This document shows, one piece after another, positions 24,081-35,284 of a stretch of DNA of 64,000 bases; the stretch's first letter is position 1; each line of letters starts with the position of its first letter. The DNA is from Caprella mutica (Eukaryota; Arthropoda; Malacostraca; Amphipoda; Caprellidae), in assembly GCA_947561585.1 (NCBI GenBank), contig CANNZV010001176.1:62001-126000 (forward strand), written 5' to 3'. The translations under genes and the position numbers were made by a program. The notes under the pieces were generated by a model. The model had not been told where the DNA came from. It saw nothing but the letters and a program-made list of their open reading frames with translations, and did no database searches.

Positions 24081-24709
24081 ATCTGGTGTGCGTTATTTTT
24101 ACATGATCCAAATTTTCTTCTCTACAAAATGCACCAAATATGACAAGATATTTTATAATCACATAAGTTATTGCTCACATCATAGCTATAGTGTAGCTGT
24201 AACAAAAACTACACTGTCTTTCTTGGAACTGTAAGTGTGCAGTGATGTACAATGAAAAAAGATGCTGGTAATTCATTACAATCATACCTCAAGATGCGGT
24301 GAATGTGGTAAATAAACCAAGTGTCCATGATATAGTAACTTTTCCAAGATTAGACAGCTTCTGTACATAGCCTGAATAGGTTCTTCCTCCAGTAGATTAC
24401 TGGAATATAGCCAAATCAAATTTCTGTAAGAGTAATTTAAAATATTAGATCCCTATATACCTAACATAAATATATATATTACTGTAATATCCACTTGCTA
24501 ATACTGGATGCACTTTTCCACATAGAAAATTGTTTACTCAATAAAAATCAAATTATTATCTGAAGAGTCTATGGGATCTAAGAAAGCCGCCCGATAATAG
24601 TTAGCAGTTATTAGCTATATTCTTATTTGGTATAATATATTTCATATTAACAGTAAGTCTATGTACCCTATTTGTTACAATATACAATAACATGAGAGTA
24701 CTTACATCA
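24081..24709. other. No gene recognised
   Basis: AT-rich DNA between a minisatellite and a palindromic element. No exon-like sequence, structured repeat or RNA gene is apparent. Confidence 0.4.
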
Positions 24710-24840
24710 TCAGGCTGCAGAAACTGGTAAAGTGTTCCTTTATTCAACCCATTATTCTCTGAAAAACAATTGAATATAGAAGAAAATTAAAGGATGCTCA
24801 CACAGAAAATGTACAAAATGACCCAAATTCTGTAGACTGG
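24710..24840. mobile_element. CCAG family element, diverged
   Basis: Left end TCAGGCTGCAGAAACTGG, right end ATTCTGTAGACTGG; flanks TTACATCA and ATATATCA agree at six of eight positions. It resembles the subfamily at 28338 and 41797 (GCAGAAACTGGTAAAGTGTT). Confidence 0.6.
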
Positions 24841-25235
24841 ATATATCACATTATATTAAATAACAAGTTATAATTAATTTTTTATTGATGATGACTGAAA
24901 AATAGTTTACGATACATACTTAAATAGTATACTATACAATTAGACGTAGAAATCTTAGAATTGTCGAGTAGCTCAAATTCACCTGCCGCAACAAAACGAG
25001 GATATAGTTGTTCAGTTTATTATACTGTACAGAAATATGCGATAAAAAAGTTGCTTCGCCGGTGTTACATTTGGCGACATGATGGTAGTGCTGCATGTAC
25101 CACCAGTGGCACATGCAGAATGAAGTTTTTATGTATGAATTATATAGAATGAAGTTATGTACTACTGTACATTTCATTATTATCAAAATGGAATAAGATC
25201 AACTTATTACAAAATGTTTATACGAGCAATGTATG

Positions 25236-25614
25236 CAGGGCTGTGGAGTCAGAGTTGTGGAGTCCAAGTCGAAGCTTTTTTGGTGGAGTTGGAGTTAGGA
25301 GTCGAAAATTTGTACAGACTCTCGACTCCAAGCTATAAGTCACAAAAATTAAGGTCTATTTTAGTTGTTGTTCATGATGTTAAATATCTCATAAGAACTA
25401 GTAATTGCTAATAGATATGAATTAAATAAATATTTAAAGTCTAAACGTTCAAATGACTCAATATTGCTTATAAAAATACTGTAAAACTGTTTGTTGGAAT
25501 CGTGGAAATTATTTATAGAGGAGTCGTCGGAGTTGGAGTCGATAAATTCAAAATAAAGGAGTCCGAGTTGGAGTCAGAGTCGAACATTTTATGCACCAAC
25601 TCCGCAGCCCTGTT
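25236..25614. mobile_element. Element with CAGGGCTG ends and GGAGTC-rich interior
   Basis: Begins CAGGGCTGTGGAGTCAGAG and ends CAACTCCGCAGCCCTG, complementary over about 14 bp. Both subterminal zones are runs of GGAGTC/GGAGTTG-like hexamers. CAGGGCTG-GGAGTC ends are known from hAT-type non-autonomous elements in many animals. No clean 8-bp duplication is seen. Confidence 0.65.
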
Positions 25615-25639
25615 AGTAATTACAAGCTCTGTACTTCGA

Positions 25640-27250
25640 TACACTAATTAGTATTAACAAGATCTGTAGCTACTTAGATACACTAGTTAGTATCAACCAG
25701 ATAGGTATTTAGATACTCTAGTTAGTAAAGTCAAAATAACTCACAAACACAATTTGGAGAGTCTTAGACAAGGAGATGAGGCATGTTGGTAGGAAGGCCT
25801 GTATCTAGCGAGGTGACAGCAGACTTAGGTCCTGTAAATATTAATTATATCAGTTGATTTGAAATATGGAGAAAGAATAAATATAAATTAAACATTACAA
25901 ATTAAGAAATTATGAAAATATTCTTCTTTCAAATAAAGTCAGTAAAATATACTGAAGACAATTTGTCTCCAAAGAATATCTTTATATCAACTCTGTCTCC
26001 AATAATTAGCTACTGTAAACATAGGAATTAATTAGGAAATAGTCAGCAAGATCTTTCAATGATATATTATCACTAAAGTAAGGTCTCCAAAAATCTATGG
26101 CAAGTGGCGACATGGATAATTTGGCTGATCCAATAATTTAGATCAGCCAATAATTTTGAGGGAAAATATATCCTTGTAAGAACTGGACTGGAACTGGATT
26201 TCGGGGGGGATTCTAGAATATGGCTTTTCAGCGCCACTGTCCCCCCTCCCGGACCCCTTGACTTCACACCCCCCAGCCCCTTCCGCAGGGCCGAGACCTC
26301 CTCCTCCAGTCCTCAACCCCCACCCTCTGGCAGCCCCACTCCCTCCCCCGCCATCAACCCCCTTTCCCTCCACGCCTCCTCCAGAAAACTCCCCACCCCA
26401 TCAAGATTCCTCTCACCAAGATCTTGGGAGACACTTTCCTAATTAATTCCTATGTTTACATGTATTTATTGGAGACACTTTGTTGAATTCTTGTTATTTT
26501 AGAAACAGATTTGAAAATATTTGGAGATGAATTGACTGGGTGGAATAATGGGATTTTGTGCACCATGTTCCCCTAATGCAAATGTGGCACAGTGGCAGGA
26601 ATGTCGTCAGCTTAATGAGAGAATGGATCGAGGTCGCCCTATTCAAATTTTAGGATACTTTAAAGAAGAAATTTGACTTTCTAAGTTTCTATTCAATATT
26701 TTACACTTGAAAGCAGGTTTGCAAAGCGTGTCCATATTGTCGAAGATCTTTGGAGACATATTTTAAGGAAAATACATCTTTGTAAGATCTAGGAAACGCT
26801 TTTCTAATTAATTCCGAAGTTTACATGTATTTAATGGAGACATTTTACAGAATTCTGGTCATTTTGGTGACAGATTTGAAAATCTTTGGAGACAAATTGT
26901 CCTCAAAATAAAATCTTGTAGACAGATTTGCCACACTTTGCAGACTGGTTTGAGAGCAACCTTATGATCTATGTCTGATAGACTGATGCATGCCTATCTC
27001 TTTAAACTTTATTAGGAATTTTTTACTTGTTATTCACAGTTTTTCAACTTGTTTTTACCCCTCAAAAGTTGTCAATATATTGGAGACTTTGTCCATACTT
27101 AGAAACATGTGTAATGATGGGTTTTATGAGTGATTTACTTGTAGGTTTTTTTTACTTTACAGGTTTTTCAAATTATCTCACCCCACTATATTGGTGACTT
27201 TTTCCATACTTTGAAACATGGTACATGTGAACATCAGATTATTAGAACAT
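25640..27250. repeat. Degenerate repeat mosaic with a C-rich insert
   Basis: Two diverged copies of one unit (about 26120-26550 and 26735-26947) share AAAATA(T/C)ATC(C/T)TTGTAAGA, TTTACATGTATTTATTGGAG and AGATTTGAAAATATTTGGAG; the second ends TTTGCAGACTGG like the CCAG family. Between the halves of the first lies a 200-bp C-rich tract (about 26230-26410, CCCCTCCC, CCTCCTCCAG) that opens frames on both strands without any protein-like pattern. No gene is supported. Confidence 0.5.
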
Positions 27251-27569
27251 AGAAATTAATTGGGAAATACAATGAATAAGTCAATGAAAATTGCCTTGAA
27301 CACTACAAGATCTTGCAATGTTATATTTTCCTATAAAATTCCATGTTTTCTGGGCATATATTTACCTAAAGAAAAAAGTATGGTAAATTTGTGCTTTAGG
27401 TCACCACCAATTTTAGATATTTTGACACTTTTCATAGGTAAAAGGAACCATTTGAAGATGCTATTCATGAATAGCTACCATTTTTTGTGGAAACTATGCG
27501 TTTTCGAGATAAAGTGCAATTAAGTTTTTGATAGCGATAGGTTAGATTAAGGTTAGGGGTCTGGAAAGG

Positions 27570-27710
27570 TACATTAATATTACAAATATGTATAACGGGG
27601 AAGTGCCTCCCAACAAACCTCCTCCCCCCCCCCATCAGCTCATTTAACAATCATGATGTGTGCAGTACAAATAGTGGATGCAGTGCAGTGAACAATTTCA
27701 TGGCAAGATG
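27570..27710. repeat. Fragment shared with 58520-58610 and 62310-62400
   Basis: TTTAACAATCATGATGTGTG then CAGTACAAATAGTGGATGCA matches CAATCATGAAGTGTGCAGTA at 58550 and the complement of the stretch at 62320-62370. A homopolymer C run (27624-27633) precedes it. Probably part of an unrecognised transposon family. Confidence 0.5.
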
Positions 27711-28337
27711 TTCCAAGTTAAAATATTCCAGAGAATCTTTTGTATCAGCTCTGGTCTCTCAAAAATAAAATCATAATCAAATTACTATTTATTTATAAAA
27801 GTATGATCAAGTCCGATGTTATAATCATGCATCAAAACGAAAATATTTACAAATAATAATACAGTTTTTTTAAATTTATACTAGCTACTTGTCTGCTAAG
27901 TGAACTTCCATACATAATTTAAAACCAAATTCTAATTAAAATATTTAAAAGTTTACCAGGGACAACCTGCCGGGCATTCTCTCCAGTACCCACCCCAATC
28001 CCCACTGATATAAACTAAGCAGAGATTTGGAGTGGGACCTACTGGGAGGGCTTAAGGGACAAACACAATGCGGGAAGATGCCGGCACCAAGATTTCATGC
28101 CGCATTGGCATGCAGCCGGTATGGCACCAAGATTTCATGTTACAAAAATCTAAAAGACGGAAAGCCATGTGTTTTCTACAAACTTGATGTTATTCCTATC
28201 CAAGATAGTACAGCAAGTCCAAAAAATTGAATTTGGTGGCCAGGTAATAAAACATCATTTTAATGGTGAGTCTGTGACAATTATTTTGAGTTCTTCTTTT
28301 GCAAATGGTGAAAATTATCTAATTTACTCCTATGCTA

Positions 28338-28522
28338 CCAGTTTGCAGAAACTGGTGAAGTGTTTGTAATCATAGAGATCTCTTATTCTGTTCATAGCAA
28401 AATTAATGTAAATATAGAGATTAATTCAGAATTGTTTGTAGCAAAATTAATGTAAATAAAGGAATTAATTCAAAATTGTTTGGAGAGAATATCCCAAATA
28501 TCTCCCATATTCTGCAGACTGG
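28338..28522. mobile_element. CCAG family element with exact 8-bp target duplication
   Basis: 185 bp; ends CCAGTTTGCAGAAACTGG and ATTCTGCAGACTGG; flanked by CTATGCTA on both sides (28330-28337, 28523-28530). The interior holds two copies of an AAAATTAATGTAAATA-AATTAATTC module. Same subfamily as 41797-41931. Confidence 0.88.
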
Positions 28523-28586
28523 CTATGCTACAAATACAATATTATTTGGAGAGAATTTTGGAGAAAATTGGTGATTTTGGAGAGAG

Positions 28587-28785
28587 CTGGTCTGTATTAG
28601 GTGCACAAAATTCCACTGACTTTTTGAAAAAGCTGATAAAAAATTCACCATCAATTTTCAGTAATTTGGCTGATCCACCAACATTTCACCCATTTTTCCA
28701 CCGAAAATTAATGGTAACATAGGAATAAATAGCTAAAAATCCACTGACTTTGCCAAAATATTATTTTCCTCTAAATACAGACTGG
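28587..28785. mobile_element. CCAG family element, TGTATT subfamily
   Basis: Ends CTGGTCTGTATTAGGTGCAC and CTAAATACAGACTGG; core AAAATTAATGGTAACATAGG. It is the inverted counterpart of 44274-44447 (shared GGATTTTGTGCACCAAATAC and TTTTTGAAAAAG). The flanks GGAGAGAG and TGGAGAGG are only approximately repeated. Further diverged pieces follow to about 29120 (for example CCAGTTTGTATTTGGTGCAC at 28971). Confidence 0.7.
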
Positions 28786-29439
28786 TGGAGAGGCAAATGG
28801 CGAGTTTATGAGATTATTTCTCCAACAAAAATTAATGTTAACATAGGAATAAATAGCTAAAAATCCACCAACTTTGGCTTTTACTATGCTAGAATATTAT
28901 TTTCAAAGAGGGGAAAATTCCACCGACACGTTGGTGGAATTTACCACGAAATACAGACTGGTTTATAAGCCATACTCCAGTTTGTATTTGGTGCACTGAA
29001 CTCGTTACTCCTCTGACTTTTTTAAAAATCTGATAAATAGCTGCCAACATTTTTCCAGTTTCTCCTCCAAAAATTAATGGTAATATAGGAATTGATAGCT
29101 AAATATCCTCAGACATTACAGGAATTTTTTTAATTAGAAAATCGAAATATCTCTAAACTCTTGACATATCATTGAAATAATTTTTTTCCCTATAATTTAC
29201 CAAAATATGAATGATGTTTTGTATTGTTAACCATGTACAGTGATCAGTTATGAACTAATAAGTATCTATATGCACTTTTATTAAATAATTCCATATAAAA
29301 ACCAAATAAACCATAAACATTGTTTTTTGTTTTTTCCAAAAAAACCTTTGGTTTTTAATAACCCTGGATACCAATTAAAATTATATTTGAAAAATAATAA
29401 TTACCAACTACGGCAACTAGCCTATTAGGTATAGGTATA

Positions 29440-29510
29440 CCTAGACTTTTCTTACGCGATCGAAAATGTGAAACCGTCTGATGATTCGGAACTTACCCTA
29501 ACTCACTCAT
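29440..29510. repeat. Half of a GGTAAG family MITE
   Basis: GATCGAAAATGTGAAACCGT followed by CGGAACTTACCCTAA is the right end of the family seen complete at 3950-4150. The matching left end is not seen. Confidence 0.55.
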
Positions 29511-29555
29511 AATACATCTGATATACCTAGGTACCAAACTGTAGACTGTAGATAC

Positions 29556-29772
29556 CCAGTCTGCAGAATATGTCTCTTCTCCCGCAGAGATTTTAATTTG
29601 TGAGACAGTTACTCTCTGACTCCCAGTAGCAGATTCAGAATCTCCCGCAGCTAAATTAATGGTAACATAGGAATTAATTCAAGATCTCCCGCAGAGATCT
29701 CCAATTACTACAAATTCAATCAAAAACTCCCGCAGAGAGTCTTGGAAAAATGTTCCTTATTCTGCAGACTGG
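29556..29772. mobile_element. CCAG family element, 217 bp, exact 8-bp duplication
   Basis: Ends CCAGTCTGCAGAATATGT and ATTCTGCAGACTGG; flanked by GTAGATAC at 29548-29555 and 29773-29780. The interior is rich in CTCCCGCAGAGA words and holds the core AATGGTAACATAGGAATTAA at 29658-29677. Its right flank lies directly against the end of the larger element at 29781. Confidence 0.92.
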
Positions 29773-29824
29773 GTAGATACGTATCTAAAAGCTGAGCGGC
29801 GCACCACAGTATGGCGCACCACAG

Positions 29825-30084
29825 CCAGTCTGCAGAATATGGAACATATTTCCAAGACTCTCTGCGGGAGTTTTTGATTGAATTTTAGAAATTTGAGATC
29901 TCTGCGGGAGATCTTGAATTAATTCCTATGTTACTATTAATTTAGCTGTGGGAGATTTTGAATTAATTCCTATGTTACCATTAATTTAGCTGCGGGAGAT
30001 TCTGAATCTGCTACTGTGAGTCAGAGAGTAACTGTCTCTCAAATTAAAATCTCTGCGGGAGAAGAGACACATTCTGCAGACTGG
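29825..30084. mobile_element. CCAG family element, 260 bp, exact 8-bp duplication
   Basis: Inserted in the left end of the element at 29781; flanked by CACCACAG at 29817-29824 and 30085-30092. It is the inverted relative of 29556-29772 and carries two tandem copies of the core (GAATTAATTCCTATGTTAC, then TTAATTTAGCTG). Confidence 0.92.
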
Positions 30085-30099
30085 CACCACAGTATGGCG

Positions 30100-30244
30100 C
30101 CAGTCTGAAAAGGAAGCCTCTTCAGACCCAGGATTTTTTCCAGAAATTGGGATTTGGGCGCAGCAAATAACATGGGAACATAGGAATTAAATAGGACTTG
30201 GGCGCTGGATTAATCCAGAAATCCTGCTATACTTTTCAGACTGG
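30100..30244. mobile_element. CCAG family element, 145 bp, exact 8-bp duplication
   Basis: Ends CCAGTCTGAAAAGGAAGC and TTTTCAGACTGG; flanked by GTATGGCG at 30092-30099 and 30245-30252. The interior is unlike the GCAGAA subfamilies (TTGGGCGC words) but still holds GGGAACATAGGAATTAAA. Confidence 0.92.
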
Positions 30245-30536
30245 GTATGGCGCACCACTGTATTTTAGGTATTTTGAATACAGATTAATGATAAATGGAG
30301 TGAATTTGATAATTGTTTTATCAGATTTATGACTGACGGTACCTGAATCCAATGAATTCATACTACACAGTTTAATTATTTGATTGAGATGTTTAATTTG
30401 GAATAGAAAAAGAATTTATCATAGAAAACTGTAATTGAATTTTTTTGGGGTAACTATTGTAAACTTTCAATCTGAGGTGTAAATAAAAACTTATTAGTTA
30501 GCCGTTAGGTAGGTACCTAGATGTATCAGAGGGTGT

Positions 30537-30990
30537 ATCAGACTTACTGATATAAGAAATTTTCATCCTGAAGAAAAAGAATGTACCTACACCATTTGTT
30601 TTGATTGTCAACTAGGTATTAGGTTTAATAAATCCATTTAATATTCGTGTAAAGGTATAAAATTGAATAAACTTATAATAGAAACGTTTATATACTTTAG
30701 AAAACAATTACCTAATACCTAAAATAATTTAAATAAAGGCCGAAAACGCATGGTTTGTTTATAAAATTCAAATTTGTAATCAAAACAAAGAGTGTACAAT
30801 CTTCTTCTTGAGCATCAGATTAGAGATTCGCTCAATTGTTGCTCACAGAGTATTAAAAAACTTTTAAAACAAATTATAAAATATAAACTGAACCGAATTG
30901 TATGCGCTTTGAAGAATAATGATCGTAGACCTTAGTTCTATAATATTTTGTTATAAACTCATTTTTTTCCCGGAGCCTGGAGAGGACCTT
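30537..30990 (+). repeat. GGTCC family copy, left part missing
   Basis: Matches 38830-39268 and the complement of 35285-35730: CGAAAACGCATGGTTTGTTT, CAATCTTCTTCTTGAGCATC, GCTCAATTGTTGCTCACAGA and GGAGCCTGGAGAGGACCTTT. The outer left end is absent. Confidence 0.82.
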
Positions 30991-31049
30991 TAATAGAAAG
31001 TACAGTGGTGCGCCGTATTGTAGTGCGCCGCTCAGCTTTTAGATACTGT

Positions 31050-32625
31050 TGAACTGTAACACACTGATATGAGAATTAAGCTTAAATTGTGCAATATAAT
31101 CAGATACCTAATAGTTAACACAAAAAACACTAACTAAGAGCATAGAGTAATGATATTTACTAGAAGCATGGACTATGAGTCACTTTTTCTATTCCATTTT
31201 TACAGAATTCAAGGGATAACCACGCACAGAGGTTTTCTTTCAAAATCGCCATTTCTAGTGTAAGCGTGTTGCCATGGAAACCACATACAAATTCCAGCAC
31301 TCCATTTTACACACAGAAAACCTAGATCTATTAAATAAATGTTTGATAAATTAGAAATAATTCTAGTATAGATGATATTGATTAATTTTTGACATAGTTT
31401 ACTATATTCCTATCTGCTTTTTAAATTGAATTGAATTTATTAATTTCAACATGAGTTTTTAGAAGACTTGTATGATAGAGTGGTGAATTCATCGAAATTA
31501 ACATTAACAATTTTATATATCGTATTCGTATTCAGAATGTTTGATTCAGTCTACAGACGATAAATGGTCCATTTTCAGGATCATAAAAAAAGTAGAATAA
31601 ATATGGTGGAAATTAAACATTGAACAAGAAATTAATGGGATAGAAACGCAATTACTTTATAATTCATCGAATCAGGCAAACCGATTGCTAAATAAAACTA
31701 ATGTTGTTTGGAAATAATTTACTCTAAATTATAACCTCAATTTTTTTCAAGTATAGACACATTAAATTAAGCTATGTCATAAATATCGAGTAGTAAATAA
31801 CCTGAATTTGAACACGATTGGCCTACAAATCTTGCAAAATATTTCATCTTTCGGGAAATGGTTTTCAGATTCAGTAAAATCAGTAGGGATGAAAATAATG
31901 CTCACAAAGCTGAGAAAAAGTGATTTACTAATATTGAAATTAAAATTAAAAAAACATTGCGTTTTTTTCTGAAATTCATAACTTTATTCCGAATATTTAG
32001 AACCGAACAAAAATTTCAACTTTACTAAAGTTTTTGATGTTGAACAGAATGTAATTATCATAATTTGAAGATTCGTTAATTTTCGAAGGTAGAGATATGT
32101 TTTCGAATGGGACTGGTATTCATAAACTAGCTTGAATTTCAGATCAGCCTTTTGTTTTTGGAAGGCTGAAAACCTTGAAATTCAGGTGGCCCAATCATAA
32201 GTCAAAAGTGTCCCCTAATTGATGAGATCCACGAGTTCAAAGTATCGTAATATTGACTATTCACATATCTGAATCCTAATATTTGAATGACTTTTAAAAT
32301 ACCAATAAAATCGAAAAAATGATGCGAATAAATTTAATAGAACCACTTCCGTAGGATCATAATAATCAGTCAGATTTACAATTTTCAGCCTGTCCCTCTA
32401 GTACTTTTGATTAAAGTAAACAGGTCTATTATTCGTTCGCATGTTCGAATCCCAAAAATTCCTTTCGACAGATAATAGACAATTATCTACTCTATCTATT
32501 GTAGTAATTGAATCTGGAAAAGAAAGTTTTTTACTTAAGTTATAAAAGAAAAACTATAATGCACATCATACCAGACAGTTCCGTCATGTCTTCTGCATCT
32601 TCAAAACCCTTACTTCATTATTTTC
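31050..32625. other. No gene recognised
   Basis: AT-rich, many short runs. No exon, RNA gene or clear repeat is visible. A GTTCGAATCCC word at 32443 is not within a tRNA cloverleaf. Confidence 0.4.
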
Positions 32626-32629
32626 CTTA

Positions 32630-33395
32630 ATGAATGAAGTGTCGGATCAATGATTGGAGTGTCAGAGTTATATAAATGGAGTATCAGACCAATGAATAGA
32701 ATGTCGGACCAGTGAATGGAGTCCAGGACAGAGGTATGAAGTCTGGGATCAATGAATTGAGTGTCAGACTAATGAATGGAGTCTCGAACCAATGAATGTG
32801 ATAACGGAGCGATGAATGGAGTGTCAGACCAATGAATAAAGTGTCGGACAAATGAATGGTGTCTGAGAACGACACTCCAATGAATGGAGTGTTGGACCAA
32901 TGAATACGGTTTCGGACCAGTGTATCAGACAATGGAATAGAGTGTTGGACCATTGAGTAGAGTGTCGGACCAATGAATGGTGTCTCGGACCGAAGAATGT
33001 TTTGGACCAATGAATGGAGTACAGGATCAATGAATGGGTTGTCAGACCAATAAATAGAGTGTCGGACCAATAAATGGAGTGTCGAACCAATAAATGAAGT
33101 GTCGGACAAATGAATACGGTGTCGGACCAGTGAATGGAGTATCGGACAAGGGAATGGAGTGTTGGACCAAGTAATGTAGTGTCGGACCAATGAATGTTGT
33201 CTAGGACCAATGAATGTTTTCTAGGACCAATGAAAGGTGTCTCAGACAAATGAGTGTATATTCGAACCAAATAATTGGGTGTCAGACCAATTATGAATGT
33301 GGTGTCGGGCCAATGAATTAGGTGTTGGACCAATTAATTAGGTGTCAGACCAAAGAATCGGGTCTCGAAGCAATGAATGGAGTGTCAGTCTAATT
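32630..33395. repeat. 20-bp satellite array
   Basis: About 38 units of AATGAATGGAGTGTCGGACC with steady sequence drift. Minus-strand frames of 168 and 169 codons in this stretch are the array read in different phases (three units equal 20 codons), not genes. The word GTCGGAC links it to the arms of the fold-back at 62051-62560. Confidence 0.93.
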
Positions 33396-33409
33396 AAGGG
33401 AATGTTAAA

Positions 33410-33590
33410 AATCAGGTAGAATGGGAGATAATTAGGAGAATGGGTAAAATAGGTAGAATGGGGGAAAATTAGGTAGAATGGTGTAAAATTAAATAGAATG
33501 GGGTCAAATTAAGTAGAATGGGGGAAAAATAGGTAGAATGGGGGAAAATTAGGAATATATGGGGAAAATTAGGTACAATGGGATCAGGCG
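33410..33590. repeat. Second 20-bp array
   Basis: About nine units of GGGGGAAAATTAGGTAGAAT, directly after the previous array. The same unit, in the same orientation, forms another array at 37510-37700. A G run (33602-33613) follows. Confidence 0.9.
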
Positions 33591-33639
33591 CATATATACA
33601 AGGGGGGGGGGGGTATTTAGGGCAGATGCCCCTCCCCTC

Positions 33640-34994
33640 CCCCCCTTGAGGTCTGAACTTTTTAAAAATAAATCTACGGATTAATAAAAGTATACGGATT
33701 GATTCTACAAATTGAAGAAATGTCAATTATTTGATTATTTTTAATTGCTTTTGACATGCTCGAACACTGTATTCTATCAAATCGTCATTTTTAAATTGCA
33801 AAATGTGAAAAATTAAATTGCTTCAAGTCGTATTATGTATAAACATTTTGTTCATAAAGAGTAGATTTTTATTACACTAATTATATTGGCATTGATCTTC
33901 AACTTCAAAAATGTTTTTGAATTTGAGAAGAAATGCATCATCCTGTACTCTGTAGTTTGCCAAAACACCTTCTTCTTCAACAGTACGCCAAAAATTCATG
34001 CTTCACTCCCAGATAAGTGGAAGGGTGGCTTAATCTTACCACCTGAAAAAGTTCACAAGAGTTCGTGGTTTATTCAATGAAACTGGTTCTATTCACAATA
34101 AAAAGCAAATGAAAACAAAACCAATGAAACACAAATTGCAATTCAGGAGGTGAAGAGTTTCTTCGAAGAAACCACTAGTTTTTCTCTCAGAAAAGCTTTT
34201 CAGCAGATTTCATCCACACCAAAACCACGTGGTGGAGGATCGCCATACATTCATTTTGTTTCCGTTTTTATCATTGAACTTCAGTTCGACCATTAACAAA
34301 AACCACATAAATAGCGGTTTTGTGAGTGGATTATGCAGCAACCATCCAACATTGCCAATTGAATCGTTTGGACAGACGAGAAGTTAATTTGCCTCCATCA
34401 AAAACACATCGAAAAAATACGAATGAAAATCCTCGAAATATCTGGAAAACAAATGATAGGTATGATGCTAAGGTAATGATCTTCGTTGCAATTATTAATG
34501 GAATGGTTCCAATTGTTCAAGCATTCATTAAGGAATATGGCAACTTGTTACCAGTTAATTGTTTTCAAAACTCTGATTGCTCCAGCACATTATTTGGCCC
34601 AGCCTACAACTTCTTCACTTTGGTGGATGCAAGACCACATTGCACAAATGCAGCTGTAGAATTTAAGGAAAAGTTTCGAGGTCGAGTGATTAGCAAAAGT
34701 ACGGAAATAAAATTCCGGGTCAGCACACAGTCCAGATCTCAACTCTTTGGACTTTCACATATGCACAAACTCGAGTTTATATATAAGAAAAAACAGATCC
34801 CGATGAGTCTCTTATACAATGTGCTCAAATCTCCGGTCAAAAATATATCAATAAGAATCTCAAGAAAGTATGAAGAATGTTCTGAAGCGTGCATCGTTCT
34901 GTCTTCACATCAGAGGGGGTCATTTTCAACATTTTTTGTAGGACCTCAGGAGATGGGCCTCATATGGTATAAGACAATAAATAACGAAAAATAG
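33640..34994 (+). pseudogene. Decayed Tc1/mariner-like transposase
   Basis: Fragments of an IS630/Tc1/mariner-type transposase appear in several frames. Around 34053-34110 is a segment reading VRGLFNETGSIHNKK, the usual end of the first HTH region; 34430-34600 includes KVMIFVAIINGMVPIVQAF; about 34630-34680 reads ARPHCTNAAVEF, the position of the family's DGARPH-type catalytic motif; the end (about 34880-34920) resembles the usual C-terminal ACI-GGHFE stretch. Frameshifts and stops separate these pieces, and the third acidic residue cannot be placed, so it is dead. The longest open piece is 34326-34994 but opens on GTG. A second copy, inverted, lies at 36950-37500. Its neighbours are satellites and the GGTCC family. 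Confidence 0.65.
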
Positions 34995-35284
34995 TAAAAA
35001 TCCTTTATTTTCCTTCAAAGTGATGCATCTATAATGGTATTTGACTTATTTTTAAGTGCTTCTTATTCGCAATTAAAAAATTACGTATCTGATGAAACAC
35101 AGAGTAGCAGTATGGTATTGATTAGTTTTGCTGCAGCCAATGATTGAATATTGTGACTAAGTTAAGCCAAGAAGTGAAAATGAGAATAATAATAAGAATA
35201 ATCTTTATTGATAAAAAAAACAAGTTACAAGCATTTACAAAACAGGTGACATTTTCACCCATAAATGTAGTTAAAAAAAAAATT

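Larger units (their letters stand above)
29781..31046. mobile_element. Inverted-repeat element with about 50-bp ends, hit by two CCAG elements
   Basis: Once the two inserted elements are set aside, the left end (GTATCTAAAAGCTGAGCGGC then GCACCACAG, TATGGCGCACCACTGTA) is nearly the complement of the right end (TACAGTGGTGCGCCGTATTG, TAGTGCGCCGCTCAGC, TTTTAGATAC at 31037-31046), about 47 of 50 positions. It also contains a copy of the GGTCC family interior at 30537-30990. A relic of the same left end is near 46530. Confidence 0.75.

Noticed and set aside
26143..26446. Pro-rich and Gly-rich frames on both strands
   Set aside because: Both arise from one C-rich low-complexity tract that is open in several frames.
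32430..32470. GTTCGAATCCC, a tRNA T-loop-like word
   Set aside because: No acceptor stem, D arm or anticodon arm can be fitted upstream.
32684..33333. Two minus-strand open frames of 168-169 codons with repeated HSLVRHSIHWS-like peptides
   Set aside because: They are a 20-bp satellite read in two phases; the period makes the frame recur every three units, and there is no independent coding evidence.
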